Shown piece after piece: positions 20,227-28,462 of a stretch of 36,015 bases of DNA; the first letter of the stretch is position 1, and every line of letters starts with the position of its first letter. The translations under genes and the position numbers were made by a program. The notes beneath the pieces were generated by a model. That model searched no databases, was not told where the DNA came from, and was given only the letters and a program-made list of their open reading frames with translations. The DNA is from Streptomyces sp. NRRL S-337 (lineage in GTDB: Bacteria; Actinomycetota; Actinomycetes; Streptomycetales; Streptomycetaceae). Location of the stretch: NCBI RefSeq assembly GCF_000720175.1, contig NZ_JOIX01000077.1, positions 1 through 36,015 of the forward strand. The letters are read 5' to 3'.

Positions 20227-22290
20227 ATGGCTGACCGGGGAGCGAAGCGCCCCACCGTGTCGGTGCCGGACGACTGGCCCGCCCACCCGGACCTGACCCT
20301 GGCCCTCAACGGCATGGGCGGCTTCGACTGGGACCTCGACAGCGGGCTGATGCACATGGACCCGCCCGCCCTTGAGGTCTTCGACATGCGCCCGTCCGAG
20401 TACGACGACCGCCCGGAGACGCTCAACGCCCGCGTCCCCGGCCACGAGGCCGCCCGCCTGGACGCCCTGGTCGCCCGCGCGCTCAAGGACGGCAGCGACT
20501 CCTACGGCGCCTACTTCCGGGTCCGCCTCCGCAACGGCGAACTGCGCTGGACCCACAGCCAGGGCAGCATCCGCCGGGACGACACCGGCCGCCCCCGCCG
20601 CATCATCGGCGTGGTCCGCGATGCCAGCCACGAATACACCCATGCGGCCGAGCGGCTCGCCGTCGACGAGGAGCGCCGCCGGCACACCAGCGTCGTCGAA
20701 CGCACCACCGCCGCCCTGGCCCACGCCCGGACCGTCGGCGAGGTCATCGCCGTCCTCGCCGGCGAAGAAGGACTCAGCCGGCTCGGCGCGGAGAACATCA
20801 TCCTCGGCCTCGTCGAAGCCGGCCGGATCCGGCTGGTCTCCGAGGGCAAGGCCGGCAGCTTCGTCCCCGACCTCGAATACACCCGGATCGGCGACGAATT
20901 CCCGATGAGCCAGGTCGTGCGCACCCTCAACCCGCGCTACGTCCGCAGCCGCGACGAGTTCAAACGCACCTACCCCCGGCTCTGGCCCGCCATCGAACCC
21001 CTCAACGTCAACTCCGCCGCCTACCTCCCGCTGATCGCCCAGGGCCGCCCCATCGGCGTCATCGGCCTGTTCTTCGAGCGCGAGAGCGACTTCCGCGACC
21101 AGGAACGCAACGTCCTGGTCGCCCTCGGCAGCAGCATCGCGCAGAGCCTGGCCCGCGCCATGCTCTACGACCAGGAACACGACCTCGCCGCCAGCCTCCA
21201 GCAGGCCATGCTGCCGCGCCGGATCCCCGGCGTACCCGACGCCCAGATCGCCGTCCGCTACCGCTCCGCCCGGATGGGCCGCGACATCGGCGGCGACTGG
21301 TACGACGTGATCCCGCTGCCCAACGGCCGGGTCGCCGCCGTCATCGGCGACGTCCAGGGCCACGACACCCACGCCGCCGCCCTCATGGGCCAGCTGCGGA
21401 TCGTCCTGCGTGCCTACGCCGCCGAAGGACACACCCCCGCCACCGTCATGGGCCGCGCCTCCGCCTTCCTCAACGAACTCGACACCGATCGCTTCGCCAC
21501 CTGCACCTACGTCGACGCCGACCTGAGCACCGGCGCCGCCAGGATCGTCCGCGCCGGCCACATCGACCCCCTGCTGCGGCACGCCGAGGGCATCTGCCGC
21601 CGGCTGCCGGTGGCCGGCGGACTGCCGCTCGGCATCTCCTCCGAATTCCGGCGCCTGGACTACCCCGTCACCACCGTCCAGCTCGCCGCCGGCGACACCC
21701 TCGTCCTGTGCACCGACGGCATCGTCGAACAGCCCGGCACCGACCTCGACGACGGCATGCACCACCTCGCCCGGGAGATCCGCGACGGCCCCCAGGACGT
21801 CCAGCAACTCGCCGACCACCTCTGCGAATCCGCCGGCGAACGCACCAACGAGGACGACATGGCGCTGCTCCTGCTCCGCCGGCTGGGCGCCCCCGAACAC
21901 GACACCGTCGGACGGTTCCGGCAGCACATCGCCCCCGCCGACCCCGACGGCCTGTCCGCCGCCCGGCACATGATCCGGGCCGCGGTCCGCGCCTGGGGAG
22001 CAGCCGAACGCGCCGAGGAGATCGAGCTGGTCGCCGACGAACTGATCACCAACGCACTGCTGCACACCGACGGCGAGGCCGTGGTCAACATCCGGATGCC
22101 GCACAGCGTCGGACGCCGGCTGCGCCTGGAGGTCGAGGACCGGTCCAGCAGCCTGCCACGACGCCGCGAACCGGGCGAGGCCGGCGTCTCCGGCCGCGGC
22201 CTGCTCCTCGTGGACCGGCTGGCCGATGTCTGGGGTGTGGAACCGCGCGGCGGCGGAAAGTGCGTATGGTGCGAGTTCAACTGCCCCTGA
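20227..22290 (+). CDS. PAS-GAF-PP2C(SpoIIE)-HATPase serine phosphatase
   Basis: 687 residues. A PAS domain (about 20-140) contains FDWDLDSGLMHMDPPALEVF and ends RRIIGVVRDASHE. A GAF domain (about 160-330) has YLPLIAQGRPIGVIGLFFE. The SpoIIE-type PP2C domain (about 335-545) carries the metal motifs GGDWYDVI, GDVQGHDTHAAALMGQLR, LCTDGIVEQ and EDDMALLLLRR; the usual GDVxGHG reads GHD here. The C-terminal anti-sigma-type HATPase domain (about 560-687) has the N-box ELVADELITNALLHTDGEA and a G-box GRGLLLVDRLAD. Such proteins dephosphorylate anti-anti-sigma factors and can also phosphorylate them, in partner-switching networks. ATG 20227 follows CAAAGT by 6 bases without a Shine-Dalgarno. The partner antagonist is not in the window. 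Confidence 0.93.
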   Translation: MADRGAKRPTVSVPDDWPAHPDLTLALNGMGGFDWDLDSGLMHMDPPALEVFDMRPSEYDDRPETLNARVPGHEAARLDALVARALKDGSDSYGAYFRVRLRNGELRWTHSQGSIRRDDTGRPRRIIGVVRDASHEYTHAAERLAVDEERRRHTSVVERTTAALAHARTVGEVIAVLAGEEGLSRLGAENIILGLVEAGRIRLVSEGKAGSFVPDLEYTRIGDEFPMSQVVRTLNPRYVRSRDEFKRTYPRLWPAIEPLNVNSAAYLPLIAQGRPIGVIGLFFERESDFRDQERNVLVALGSSIAQSLARAMLYDQEHDLAASLQQAMLPRRIPGVPDAQIAVRYRSARMGRDIGGDWYDVIPLPNGRVAAVIGDVQGHDTHAAALMGQLRIVLRAYAAEGHTPATVMGRASAFLNELDTDRFATCTYVDADLSTGAARIVRAGHIDPLLRHAEGICRRLPVAGGLPLGISSEFRRLDYPVTTVQLAAGDTLVLCTDGIVEQPGTDLDDGMHHLAREIRDGPQDVQQLADHLCESAGERTNEDDMALLLLRRLGAPEHDTVGRFRQHIAPADPDGLSAARHMIRAAVRAWGAAERAEEIELVADELITNALLHTDGEAVVNIRMPHSVGRRLRLEVEDRSSSLPRRREPGEAGVSGRGLLLVDRLADVWGVEPRGGGKCVWCEFNCP

Positions 22291-22303
22291 CCGGGACGGG
22301 GGT

Positions 22304-22326
22304 CCCTCCCAGCGCTGGCTGGGGGG
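22304..22326 (+). terminator. Hairpin between phosphatase and GS-like genes
   Basis: CCCTCCCAGC-GCTG-GCTGGGGGG folds with a 9-bp stem including one T-G wobble, 14 bp after the phosphatase stop. Short palindromes of this kind are frequent between Streptomyces genes (from general knowledge, not counted here), so it may be both repeat and terminator. Confidence 0.5.
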
Positions 22327-22398
22327 CGTCCGGCCGCCCCGGCAACCGACGGGGGAACGGTCGCCGAGCGATCGGCACGGTCGAGTGAGGACGGCTCT

Positions 22399-23799
22399 AT
22401 GACATCGCGGGCTGGGGAACAGCGCGAGGAAGCCCGGCAGTTGACGGCACGCCTGGAGGCCGAAGGCGTCCGCAACATCGCGCTGACCTGGGTGGACAAC
22501 GCGGGCATCGCACGCGTCAAGACCGTACCGGCGCAACGGCTCGCGGACACCGCCGCCCGCGGCGTCGGCATGTCACCGGTCTTCGACGTCTTCACCTCCG
22601 ACGACACCATCACCGAATCCGACCACCTCGGCGGACCCGACGGCGACCTGCGGCTCTTCCCCGACCTGGACCGCGTCACCGTCCTCGCCGCCCAGCCCGG
22701 CTGGGCCTGGGCCCCGGCCGACCGCTACGACCAGCTCGGCCGGCCGCACCCGGCCTGCCAGCGGCAGTTCGCCCGGCGGATGACCGAACGCGCCACCGCC
22801 GCCGGCCTCGACCTGCGGATGGGCTTCGAAACCGAATGGGTGGTCACCCGCGCCCCCGAAAGCCACCACCCCGGCACCACCGACACCTCCGCCCCCCTCG
22901 ACTACCCCTGCGCCGGCCCCGCCTACGGCATGACCCGCGTCGTCGAACTCTCCGACTACCTCCGCGACGTCACCGAGGCCCTGACCGTCCAGGACATCGA
23001 CGTCCTCCAGCTCCACCCCGAATACGCACCCGGCCAGTTCGAGCTCACCACCGCCCCCGGCGACCCGGTGCGCGCCGCCGACGACGTCGTCCTGGTCCGC
23101 GAGACCATCCGCGCGGTCTCCGCCCGGCACGGCCTGCGCGCCTCCTTCGCCCCCGCGTTCGTCGCCGGCCAGGTCGGCAACGGCTGCCACCTCCACCTCG
23201 GCCTCTACCGCGACGGCCGCAGTCTGCACCGCACCCCCGACGCCGCACACGGCCTCGCCCCGGACGCCGACGCCTTCCTCGCCGGCATCCTCGGCACCCT
23301 CCCCGCCCTGCTCGCCCTCGGCTGCCCGTCCCCCGCCAGCTACCTCCGGCTCCAACCCTCCCGCTGGGCCGGCGTCTACCAGTGCTGGGGCGTCGAGAAC
23401 CGCGAGGCCGCCCTGCGGCTCATCACGGGCGCGCCCGACGACCCCGATGGCGGCCACGCCGAGGTCAAGACCTTCGACGCCGCCGCCAACCCCTACCTCG
23501 CGGTCGGCGCGGTGATCGCCGCCGGACTGCACGGCATCGACGCCCGGGCCACCCTCCCGGAACCGCAGAGCGGCGACCCCGGCGTCCTCGGCGTCCGCGA
23601 ACGCGCCCGGCGCGGCATCGTCCGGCTCCCCGCCACCCTCACCGAGGCCACCGACCGGCTGGAGAAGTCCGCACCGCTCTACGAGGCCCTGGGCAAGGTC
23701 CTGCACGGCGCCGTCCTCGCCGTCCGGCGCGCCGAGGAAGCGCTGTTCGCCGAGAGCACCGACGAGGAGATCACCGCCGCCACCCGCTGGCGCTGGTGA
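22399..23799 (+). CDS. Glutamine synthetase-like gamma-glutamyl ligase
   Basis: 466 residues, a little shorter than type I glutamine synthetase. The N-terminal beta-grasp domain contains IALTWVDNAGIARVKTVPAQ. The catalytic domain has the first Glu metal motif in LRMGFETEWVV, LHPEYAPGQFELTTAPGDPV, the NGCHLHLGLYRDG strand-helix, RLQPSRWAGVYQCWGVENRE (Arg contacts) and EVKTFDAAANPYLAVGAVIA. It is one of the GlnA-like paralogues of Streptomyces, which in characterised cases (GlnA3, GlnA4) glutamylate polyamines or ethanolamine rather than ammonia. The subtype is not determinable by eye. It is coupled by a TGATG overlap to a FluG-type amidohydrolase, so the two probably act on related gamma-glutamyl compounds. 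Confidence 0.9.
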   Translation: MTSRAGEQREEARQLTARLEAEGVRNIALTWVDNAGIARVKTVPAQRLADTAARGVGMSPVFDVFTSDDTITESDHLGGPDGDLRLFPDLDRVTVLAAQPGWAWAPADRYDQLGRPHPACQRQFARRMTERATAAGLDLRMGFETEWVVTRAPESHHPGTTDTSAPLDYPCAGPAYGMTRVVELSDYLRDVTEALTVQDIDVLQLHPEYAPGQFELTTAPGDPVRAADDVVLVRETIRAVSARHGLRASFAPAFVAGQVGNGCHLHLGLYRDGRSLHRTPDAAHGLAPDADAFLAGILGTLPALLALGCPSPASYLRLQPSRWAGVYQCWGVENREAALRLITGAPDDPDGGHAEVKTFDAAANPYLAVGAVIAAGLHGIDARATLPEPQSGDPGVLGVRERARRGIVRLPATLTEATDRLEKSAPLYEALGKVLHGAVLAVRRAEEALFAESTDEEITAATRWRW

Positions 23800-25046
23800 T
23801 GCCCGCCGACGCCCGGGAAAGCGGCCCCCGCTTCGACGACGGCCTGCCGCCGCTGGTGGACCACCACTGCCACGGCGTGCTGCGCCACGAGTCCGACGCG
23901 GCGACGTTCGCCTCGTACCTCACCGAATCGGACCGGCCGCCCGCGGCGGGCACCACCCACTTCGACACCCAGACCGGGTTCGCGGTCCGCCGCTGGTGCC
24001 CGCCGCTGCTCGACCTGCCCGCACACTGCCCGCCCGAGCGCTACCTCGCCCGCCGCCGCGAGCTGGGCCCCGACGAAACCCACCGGCGGCTGCTCGGCGC
24101 CACCGGCATCGGCGCCTACCTCGTCGACACCGGACTGCCCGGCGACCTGACCGGCCCGGACGAGACGGCCGCGGCCGGCGGCGGCACCGGCCACGAGGTC
24201 GTACGGCTGGAAACCCTCGCCGAACGCACCGCCGCCGCGGTTGCCGACGGGGGCGTTGGCGGGGGCGGTGGCAGTGGCGGGGGCGCCGACGCCGAGGAGT
24301 TCACCGACGCCCTGACCCGCGCCGTCCAGGAGGCCGCCCGCACCGCCGTCGCCTTCAAGACCGTCGCCGCCTACCGCCACGGACTCGCACTCGCCCCCGA
24401 ACCGCCCAGCGCCGGCGCCGTACACACCGCCGCCCGCACCTGGCTGGCCGCCGGCGCCGGCCGCCTCACCGACCCGGTCCTGCTCCGCCACCTCATCGCC
24501 CTGGCCGTCGCCACCGGCCGCCCGCTCCAGATCCACACCGGCTTCGGCGACCCCGACCTCCGGATCGACCACGCCGACCCGGCCCTCCTCACCGACCTCG
24601 TCCGCGCCACCGCCGGCACCGGCACGGACCTCGTCCTCCTGCACTGCTACCCGTACCACCGGCAGGCCGCCTACCTGGCGAGCGTCTTCCCCCACGTCTA
24701 CGCCGACGTCGGACTCACCCTCAGCCACACCGGTCCCCGCGCCACCACCGTCCTCGCCGAGTTCCTCGAACTCGCCCCCTTCGGCAAACTGCTCTTCTCC
24801 ACCGACGCCCACGGCCTGCCGGAGCTCTACGTCGTGGGCAGCGCACTGTTCCGCACCGCACTGGCGGAGGTGCTCGGCGCCTGGACGGCGAGCGGCGCAT
24901 GGTCGGCGGACGACGCCCACCGCGTCGGCGCCATGCTCGCCGCGGAGAACGCCCGCCGGGTGTATGGCTTGGGAGCGGCGGGTCGGGAGTGGACGCGGGA
25001 GCGGGAGCGGGGGCAGGGGCGGGGGCGGGGACCACGGAACGGGTAG
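23799..25046 (+). CDS. FluG-type amidohydrolase (amidohydrolase 2)
   Basis: 415 residues, ATG overlapping the stop of the GS-like gene (TGATG). The metal-binding DHHCHG motif is at residues 21-26. Barrel features follow: AVAFKTVAAYRHGLAL, a His strand in LQIHTGFGDPDLRIDHADP, LLHCYPYHRQAAYL, VYADVGLTLSH, and the terminal Asp in LLFSTDAHGLPELY. This matches the amidohydrolase half of fungal FluG, where it is fused to a GS-like domain; here the two are separate adjacent genes. A Gly-rich insertion (around residues 150-165) and an Arg/Gly-rich tail (residues about 398-415) are probably disordered. Possible activity is hydrolysis of gamma-glutamyl or similar amides, undoing or completing the ligase step. 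The tail is encoded by a G-run repeat. Confidence 0.88.
   Translation: MPADARESGPRFDDGLPPLVDHHCHGVLRHESDAATFASYLTESDRPPAAGTTHFDTQTGFAVRRWCPPLLDLPAHCPPERYLARRRELGPDETHRRLLGATGIGAYLVDTGLPGDLTGPDETAAAGGGTGHEVVRLETLAERTAAAVADGGVGGGGGSGGGADAEEFTDALTRAVQEAARTAVAFKTVAAYRHGLALAPEPPSAGAVHTAARTWLAAGAGRLTDPVLLRHLIALAVATGRPLQIHTGFGDPDLRIDHADPALLTDLVRATAGTGTDLVLLHCYPYHRQAAYLASVFPHVYADVGLTLSHTGPRATTVLAEFLELAPFGKLLFSTDAHGLPELYVVGSALFRTALAEVLGAWTASGAWSADDAHRVGAMLAAENARRVYGLGAAGREWTRERERGQGRGRGPRNG
24996..25030 (+). repeat. G-run hexamer repeat, potential G-quadruplex
   Basis: Six consecutive runs of three or more G, each spaced by one to three bases (GCGGGA and GCGGGG units), are on the coding strand at the 3' end of the amidohydrolase gene. 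They encode the RERERGQGRGRG tail. Confidence 0.55.
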
Positions 25047-25245
25047 GCGGGTGTGGCTGTCCTGGAACGGGCGGTGTGGGGCGGGACGGGTAGAGGGCGC
25101 GGCTGTTCGGGGACGGCGGGCGGGGCGCGTATGGGACGCGGCTTCCCGGGGCCGGTGAAGCGGGACGCGTAAGGGGCGTACGGCCCGGACGCCTCTTCCC
25201 GCCCTGCCGTCGGTCCTCGGTCATGCTCATGCTTTACTGCGCCGC

Positions 25246-26604
25246 GTGGCCGATACAACGACCTCGGGCGAGACGTCCGACGAGACCTCCGGTGAGACGC
25301 CCGGGCAGACCACCGGACGGACCATCGGGCAGACCACCGGCGCCCGTCCGGATAAGACCGGAACGCCCTGGCATTCCCGCATATTCGCCGACCTGACACC
25401 CCTGCGCACCTCGCCCGACTACCGCCGCCTGTGGTGCGGCAACACCATCTCCTGGATGGGCCAGCAGATGACCGCCCTCGCGGTCTCGCTGCAGGTGTAC
25501 GCCATCACCCGGTCCACCTTCTCGGTCGGACTGGTGGGCCTGTGCTCGCTCGTCCCGCTGGTCGTCTTCGGCCTGTACGGCGGCGCCATCGCCGACACCG
25601 TGGACCGCCGCAAACTCGGCCTGTACAGCGCGGCCGGCGCCACCGCGATGTCCCTCACACTGGCCACCGCCGCGCTCGCCGGATACCACCGGGTGTGGCT
25701 GCTCTACACCGTGGTCGCCCTCCAGGCCGTCTGCTTCGCGATGAACTCCCCGGCCCGCACGTCGATGATCCCCCGGCTGCTGCCCACCGAACAGCTGCCG
25801 GCCGCCAACGCCCTCAACTCCCTGACCAGCAACCTCGGTCTGATGGGCGGCCCCATGCTGGGCGGCGTCATCGTCGGCCTGTGGGGCTACCAGGCCGCGT
25901 ACCTGATCGACGTCGTGGCCTTCAGCGGCTCGCTCTACGCGATGTGGCGCCTGCCGTCCATGCGCCCCGACCAGGGCGACGGCCCGCGGCGCCGCGCCTC
26001 CGTCCTCGACGGTCTGCGCTTCCTCGCCACCCGCCCCAACCTGCGGATGACGTTCTTCTCCGACCTGGCGGCCATGGTGCTGGCCCAGCCGCGCGCGCTG
26101 TTCCCCGCGGTCGCGGTGCTCTGGTTCGCCGGCGACGCCAAGACCGTCGGCCTGCTCGTCGCCGCGCCCGCGGTCGGCGCCGTCCTCGGCGGACTGTTCT
26201 CCGGCTGGCTCGGCGGCATCCGCCGGCACGGCCTGGCCATCCTGCTCGCGGTCGCCTCCTGGGGCGCGGCCATCGCGTGCTTCGGGCTCTCCCGGAACCT
26301 GTGGCTCGGCCTGTTCTTCCTCGCTGTGGCCGGCTGCGCCGACACCGTCTCGATGGTCTTCCGCAGCACCATGCTCCAGGCTGCCACCCCGGACGCGATG
26401 CGCGGCCGCCTCCAGGGCGTCTTCATCGTCGTCGTCGCCGGCGGCCCCCGCCTCGGCGACTTCCTCGCCGGCTCGGCCTCCGACCTGACCTCCCCGGCCA
26501 CCGCCGTCATCGGCGGCGGCCTGGCCTGCATCCTGACCGTCACGGCCCTCGGCCTCGGCCGCCGCGCATTCGCGAGGTACGACGCACGCGATCCGCAGCC
26601 GTAG
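25246..26604 (+). CDS. MFS transporter (EntS/MFS_3-like exporter)
   Basis: 452 residues from GTG 25246. The first 45 residues are hydrophilic and repetitive (TTSGETSDETSGETPGQTTG), then SPDYRRLWCGNTISWMGQQM begins TM1, the usual opening of the MFS_3/enterobactin exporter-like group. Twelve hydrophobic segments can be followed. A loop-2 MFS motif is seen as GGAIADTVDRRKLG and a loop-8 counterpart as SGWLGGIRRHG. The region PARTSMIPRLLPTEQLPAAN is characteristic of the group. Known members export siderophores or drugs by proton antiport. Substrate cannot be told. There is no linked biosynthetic gene. No Shine-Dalgarno is evident before the GTG, so a leaderless start is possible but not well supported. 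Confidence 0.88.
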   Translation: MADTTTSGETSDETSGETPGQTTGRTIGQTTGARPDKTGTPWHSRIFADLTPLRTSPDYRRLWCGNTISWMGQQMTALAVSLQVYAITRSTFSVGLVGLCSLVPLVVFGLYGGAIADTVDRRKLGLYSAAGATAMSLTLATAALAGYHRVWLLYTVVALQAVCFAMNSPARTSMIPRLLPTEQLPAANALNSLTSNLGLMGGPMLGGVIVGLWGYQAAYLIDVVAFSGSLYAMWRLPSMRPDQGDGPRRRASVLDGLRFLATRPNLRMTFFSDLAAMVLAQPRALFPAVAVLWFAGDAKTVGLLVAAPAVGAVLGGLFSGWLGGIRRHGLAILLAVASWGAAIACFGLSRNLWLGLFFLAVAGCADTVSMVFRSTMLQAATPDAMRGRLQGVFIVVVAGGPRLGDFLAGSASDLTSPATAVIGGGLACILTVTALGLGRRAFARYDARDPQP

Positions 26605-26867
26605 CCGCGAGCAGCGAGGGCCTTCGGCCGCAGCCGGTCCTTGAAGCCCGCGACGGTAGGTCGCGATGGCAGTCCGCGACGGTAGGCCGGAGCGGTATGG
26701 GGGTAGGGAACGGTCTGGGGCGATCCGTACCCGTAGGGGGCAGTCGAACAGTTCCCGTAGGGGATGCCTGAGCCCCCTGCTGGGCCCCAACGCGGTGGCG
26801 CAGCCGTTGGTAACGCCGCCCGTCAGGGCGCTCCGGCCTGGTTCCGCAGCGAGCGTCGTCCCCGGTC
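26605..26867. other. Convergent intergenic region with two short direct repeat pairs
   Basis: No gene is visible. CCGCGACGGTAGG occurs at 26648-26660 and 26674-26686 (26-bp period). CCCGTAGGGG occurs at 26730-26739 and 26754-26763 (24-bp period). No clear hairpin terminator was found for either convergent gene. Confidence 0.5.
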
Positions 26868-28391
26868 CTACAGCAAGCGCGGGGTCAGATCCGGGTCGGC
26901 GAAGTCCTCGTCGTCGAACGGGTACAAGGGGCGGCGGATCTTGTGGTGGCCGAGGCGGAGGAGGTCCTGGTCGACGCCGCCGGGGGTGAGGGCGAGGAGC
27001 CAGTCGGCGGCCATGGCGTACAACTCCGGTTCCAGGTAGCCGATCTTGACGACCACCAGGTCGTAGTCGAGCGGGTCCAGCGAACCGAAGTCGGCGCGGG
27101 TGTGGAACGGGGTGCGCCGCTCGGTCAGGATCACCGTCACCCCGCCGCGGGTGACCGCCGCGCGCCGGCCGCCACCGTCGTACGCCGGATTGCCGCGCGG
27201 TGCGCCCGAGGCGGGTCCCGGGGCCTCCAACGCCGTGACCGTGCCGGTGAGTTCGTACGAGGCGGCGTGCGGGCCGGTGCCCGCGCTGAAGCAGCCGCCG
27301 ACGCGCAGGGTCACCTCGGCGCCCGGCCCAGCGGCGAAGCACGCGGCGACCGCCGCCGGATCGGTGAGGCCCGGGTGCAGCGCGGTGCGCCGGCCGCTCG
27401 CCAGGTCCTCGTGCGCCAGCAGCCGGCCGAGCATGTACGCGAGGTCGCCGGCCCCGCCCGCGGTGGGGTTGTCGCCCGAATCGCTGATCAGGAACGGCCG
27501 GGCGGACGAGGCCACCGCACGGGCGATGCAGTCGTCGGCGTCGCCGGTCGGGCCGACGAAGGTGAAGTCCCGGCGGGCGTCCCAGTACGCGCGGGCCAGC
27601 GCGCCGGCCTGGTCGAGGGCGAGCCCGGGATCGTCCGCGGTGACCACCACCGCGGCCCGGCAGCGTTCCTCGTCGGCCCAGGCGTACCCGACCCAGAGCG
27701 CCGCGTCGACGATCCCGTCGAGTGCCTCGACGGTCGCCAGCCGGCCGTAGAGCGACGCGGCCGGTTCGAGGCGGGTGCTGGTCTTCTCGCCCGGGAGGAG
27801 CACCGGGATCTGCACCCAGGCCCGGTGCGGGCGGCCCTTGCCGGACACCAGCCGCGCAACGAGGTTGCGGGCGGCCCGCTCCCGGGTTTCCCAGGCGTCC
27901 TCGTGCGGCGCCATCCGGTGCGCGGTCAGCAGATCGAGGTGCTCGGCGAACCGGCGCGAGACGTTGCCGTGCAGGTCCATGGCGGCCGAGATCAGGGTGA
28001 CGGGGCCGGTCGCCGCACGTACGGCAGCGGTCAGGTCCGCCTCGGCGTCGGCCAGCCCGACGACGCTCATCGCACCGTGGATGTCGTAGACCAGCCCGTC
28101 CAGCGGGCCGGACTCCCTTATGCGGTCGGTGAGTTCGGAGCGGATGCGGTCATAGGTGGCGCGCTCGACCGGACCGCCGGGCACCGCGACGGCATGCACC
28201 AGCGGGACCCACTCGACCGCCCCGGAGAGGTCCCCGTCCGGCCGGGTCCAGGTGTAGCGGTCCAGCAGTTCGCGCCCCCGGGTGACGCGGAAGTCGTCGT
28301 ACGTCGAGCGGTGCGGGCAGAACTGGCTGGACTCGATGGCCATACCGCCGATGCCGATGCGCAGCGGGCGGCCGGTCGTCGCTGGGGCCAT
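26868..28391 (-). CDS. M81-family metallopeptidase (microcystinase C / MlrC-like)
   Basis: 507 residues, the full length of the family. The N-terminal opening is RIGIGGMAIESSQFCP. Zinc-site motifs are DGLVYDIHGAM, ISAAMDLHGNVSRR (Asp and His ligands) and TAHRMAPHEDAWETRERA (His ligand and acidic residues). The C-terminal domain has SDSGDNPTAGGAGD and LVVVKIGYLEPELYAMAADW, both typical of MlrC. MlrC hydrolyses linearised microcystin peptides; other members act on unknown small, possibly D- or beta-amino-acid-containing peptides. ATG 28391 is preceded by AGGGAAG at some distance. It lies 71 bp after the ROK gene on the same strand, probably one operon, divergent from the oligopeptide ABC transporter. 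A role in processing an imported peptide is inferred from this context. Confidence 0.9.
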   Translation of the reverse strand: MAPATTGRPLRIGIGGMAIESSQFCPHRSTYDDFRVTRGRELLDRYTWTRPDGDLSGAVEWVPLVHAVAVPGGPVERATYDRIRSELTDRIRESGPLDGLVYDIHGAMSVVGLADAEADLTAAVRAATGPVTLISAAMDLHGNVSRRFAEHLDLLTAHRMAPHEDAWETRERAARNLVARLVSGKGRPHRAWVQIPVLLPGEKTSTRLEPAASLYGRLATVEALDGIVDAALWVGYAWADEERCRAAVVVTADDPGLALDQAGALARAYWDARRDFTFVGPTGDADDCIARAVASSARPFLISDSGDNPTAGGAGDLAYMLGRLLAHEDLASGRRTALHPGLTDPAAVAACFAAGPGAEVTLRVGGCFSAGTGPHAASYELTGTVTALEAPGPASGAPRGNPAYDGGGRRAAVTRGGVTVILTERRTPFHTRADFGSLDPLDYDLVVVKIGYLEPELYAMAADWLLALTPGGVDQDLLRLGHHKIRRPLYPFDDEDFADPDLTPRLL

Positions 28392-28462
28392 GCGGGCTCA
28401 CTTCCCTGGGTGGCGGGTTTCGTGGCGGGGGAGGGGGCGGTGGGGGTTCGCCGGTGGCGTTG

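Noticed and set aside
20053..22536. 827-codon open frame on the minus strand
   Set aside because: It is the exact antisense of the PP2C phosphatase gene. Its protein is Gly/Ala/Val/Asp-rich without domains, an effect of high GC in the wobble position.
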